Of a stretch of DNA of 34,472 bases, positions 33,505 through 34,472 are shown piece after piece. Each line of letters starts with the position of its first letter. Positions within the stretch are counted from its first letter, which is position 1. Made by a program: the position numbers and the translations under genes. The stretch is from an uncultured Rhodobiaceae bacterium (GTDB lineage: Bacteria; Pseudomonadota; Alphaproteobacteria; RS24): the NCBI GenBank assembly GCA_937876775.1, contig CALEFA010000074.1:1-34472 (forward strand). Reading direction: 5' to 3'. The notes below the pieces were generated by a model that worked only from the letters and a program-made list of their open reading frames with translations, was not told the DNA's origin and made no database searches.

Positions 33505-34472
33505 TTACCAGGCCTTCTGGTATCCAAAATTGAAGCTCGTGTCTCGCGACATCTGAGGGCCATTGAGGTCTTCATAAACCGGCTTTTGGATTTCGAAGGC
33601 TAGGCGGTGGCCAGAGAACCATCCATGATGCCCAATGAAGTTAAAACCAATTGCGAAGTTTACCAGACTGCCGCCATACATTTGCGTCTGGGCGGATTGG
33701 ATAGGCTTGTCAATCTGCGGGTCTTGGCCATCAATAGTTCCGCTGCGCCGATATTCGAGCCGAAGCGAGCCACTAAACTGGTCACTAAATGATTTCATCA
33801 TCCATGTCTTGGCGTCTACTTCATTTCCCAAAGCGTAACCTTGACGATTGTCGTCCAGCCTCAAGGTGGCATTGAGTTGGCCGCCGTAAACATAATCACC
33901 CGTATCAGCGGTGTAAGTGAGCGAGGGTTTTAAGTCATAGGTACCTGATCCCAATTGCATAGCGTAGGGCAGGCGGGCCACTTGATTTGTGTTCATGGGT
34001 GTCAAAATAGTATCGACTTCTTTCAGCGAACCCGTGGGCAGGCTTACCCCAAAGCTGCCATGCCACTTGCCGTGTTCACCCTTTGGCAGGGCGCTAATGT
34101 TGAATAAAGCTGCAATGGTTGTATCACCCAGCCCTTCCGAATGCGTTGTAAAGCTGCCCAATTTGGCATTTCCCATCATGGCGAAAGTATTGGCGGTCAT
34201 TTTTTTCTGCGTGTAATTCGTCATCATCATCAAAGTGATATCATCGCTTGGAGCGAACATTACGCCGAGCATCGTCATATCCATGGTCATATTTTGCGGC
34301 ACCACTTTCAATGTGGCTGGGCCCTCATGCATGTTGGCGATTTGTAGAATCTGACTATCGCTAACTTTATTGCGTCCTATTTTGTTACTTTTCATTTCCA
34401 TGCGCATTTGGCGGGCAGAGACCATCCATTCGCCCGATTTGTGCATATGGTCAGCCATCACGCCAATCGGGG
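33505..34472 (-). CDS. Methionine-rich beta-barrel-like outer membrane protein, 5' end outside the window
   Basis: About 322 residues are visible; the frame stays open to the window edge (PIGVMADHMHKSGEWM), so the true start and signal peptide lie beyond it. The N-terminal third is very rich in methionine (for example RQMRMEMK, NMTMDMTMLGVMF, LMMMTNYTQKKM). The remainder alternates polar and hydrophobic residues with repeated glycine and aromatic residues and ends in FNFGYQKAW, as in outer-membrane beta-barrels. Related proteins are often annotated only as 'transporter' and sometimes sit near copper genes. The metal link is an inference from composition. It lies upstream of the sulfatase on the same strand, with operator B between them, so it is probably not in that transcript. 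Confidence 0.6.
   Translation of the reverse strand, partial: PIGVMADHMHKSGEWMVSARQMRMEMKSNKIGRNKVSDSQILQIANMHEGPATLKVVPQNMTMDMTMLGVMFAPSDDITLMMMTNYTQKKMTANTFAMMGNAKLGSFTTHSEGLGDTTIAALFNISALPKGEHGKWHGSFGVSLPTGSLKEVDTILTPMNTNQVARLPYAMQLGSGTYDLKPSLTYTADTGDYVYGGQLNATLRLDDNRQGYALGNEVDAKTWMMKSFSDQFSGSLRLEYRRSGTIDGQDPQIDKPIQSAQTQMYGGSLVNFAIGFNFIGHHGWFSGHRLAFEIQKPVYEDLNGPQMSRDTSFNFGYQKAW

Noticed and set aside
33474-33515. Terminator after the barrel-like gene
   Set aside because: Two 5-bp stems (TTTGC/GCAAA and GGCCT/AGGCC) exist, but no T run follows on the minus strand.

Overview
The window is a chromosomal segment of an alphaproteobacterium. The evidence is gene order: ahcY / tsaE-kinase / murU / addB / addA / trxA, then folC-accD-trpA-trpB-trpF-pyrF-lapA-ihfB-rpsA-cmk-aroA, an FYDLN_acid gene beside tRNA-Ala, and rnd-lptC-lptA-lptB-hpf. 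Protein types agree: alphaproteobacterial AddAB, a CP4-like class II EPSP synthase and a TsaE-phosphotransferase fusion. Base composition is moderate. A marine lineage (for example SAR116-like) is possible from the sulfatase and dehalogenase-like genes, but the sequence alone does not fix the genus.

Layout. 1-9736 (+): end of ahcY, a TsaE/AmgK-like fusion, murU, the AddAB break-repair nuclease and thioredoxin. 9733-20099 (-): a long co-directional housekeeping run (aroA, cmk, rpsA, ihfB, lapA, pyrF, trpF, trpB, trpA, accD, folC), interrupted by a strong terminator after rpsA. 20246-20818 (+): an acidic FYDLN protein and tRNA-Ala(GGC). 20922-24508: an accessory stretch with an FAD monooxygenase, a phosphotransferase fused to a DUF6285-like tail, and a YghU-type glutathione transferase. 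24533-27901 (-): the LPS-transport block rnd-lptC-lptA-lptB followed by hpf, without the rpoN and ptsN usually found there.

28077-34472 is the most distinctive part. A sulfatase, a TetR regulator and a haloalkane-dehalogenase-like hydrolase form an apparent minus-strand operon. A long GST-like protein and an uncharacterised exported six-cysteine protein are divergently transcribed about 4.5 kb away in window coordinates. The promoter of the sulfatase operon and the GST/unknown-protein divergent promoter share a 33-bp element (26/33 identical by eye). Each copy contains a 19-bp imperfect palindrome that starts with a consensus TTGACA -35 box. The simplest reading is one TetR-controlled regulon for exported sulfate-ester hydrolysis plus cytoplasmic hydrolysis and glutathione chemistry. 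The substrate is unknown. A partial Met-rich beta-barrel-like protein enters from the right edge.

Genes are tightly packed. No stretch over 300 bases lacks a gene; the longest gaps are 27902-28076 (175 bp, with an inverted repeat), 25163-25324 (162 bp, the hpf leader), 17934-18085 (152 bp, the rpsA leader), 33357-33504 (148 bp, with an operator) and 20100-20245 (146 bp, with a palindrome). No insertion sequence, prophage, integrase or CRISPR array was seen.
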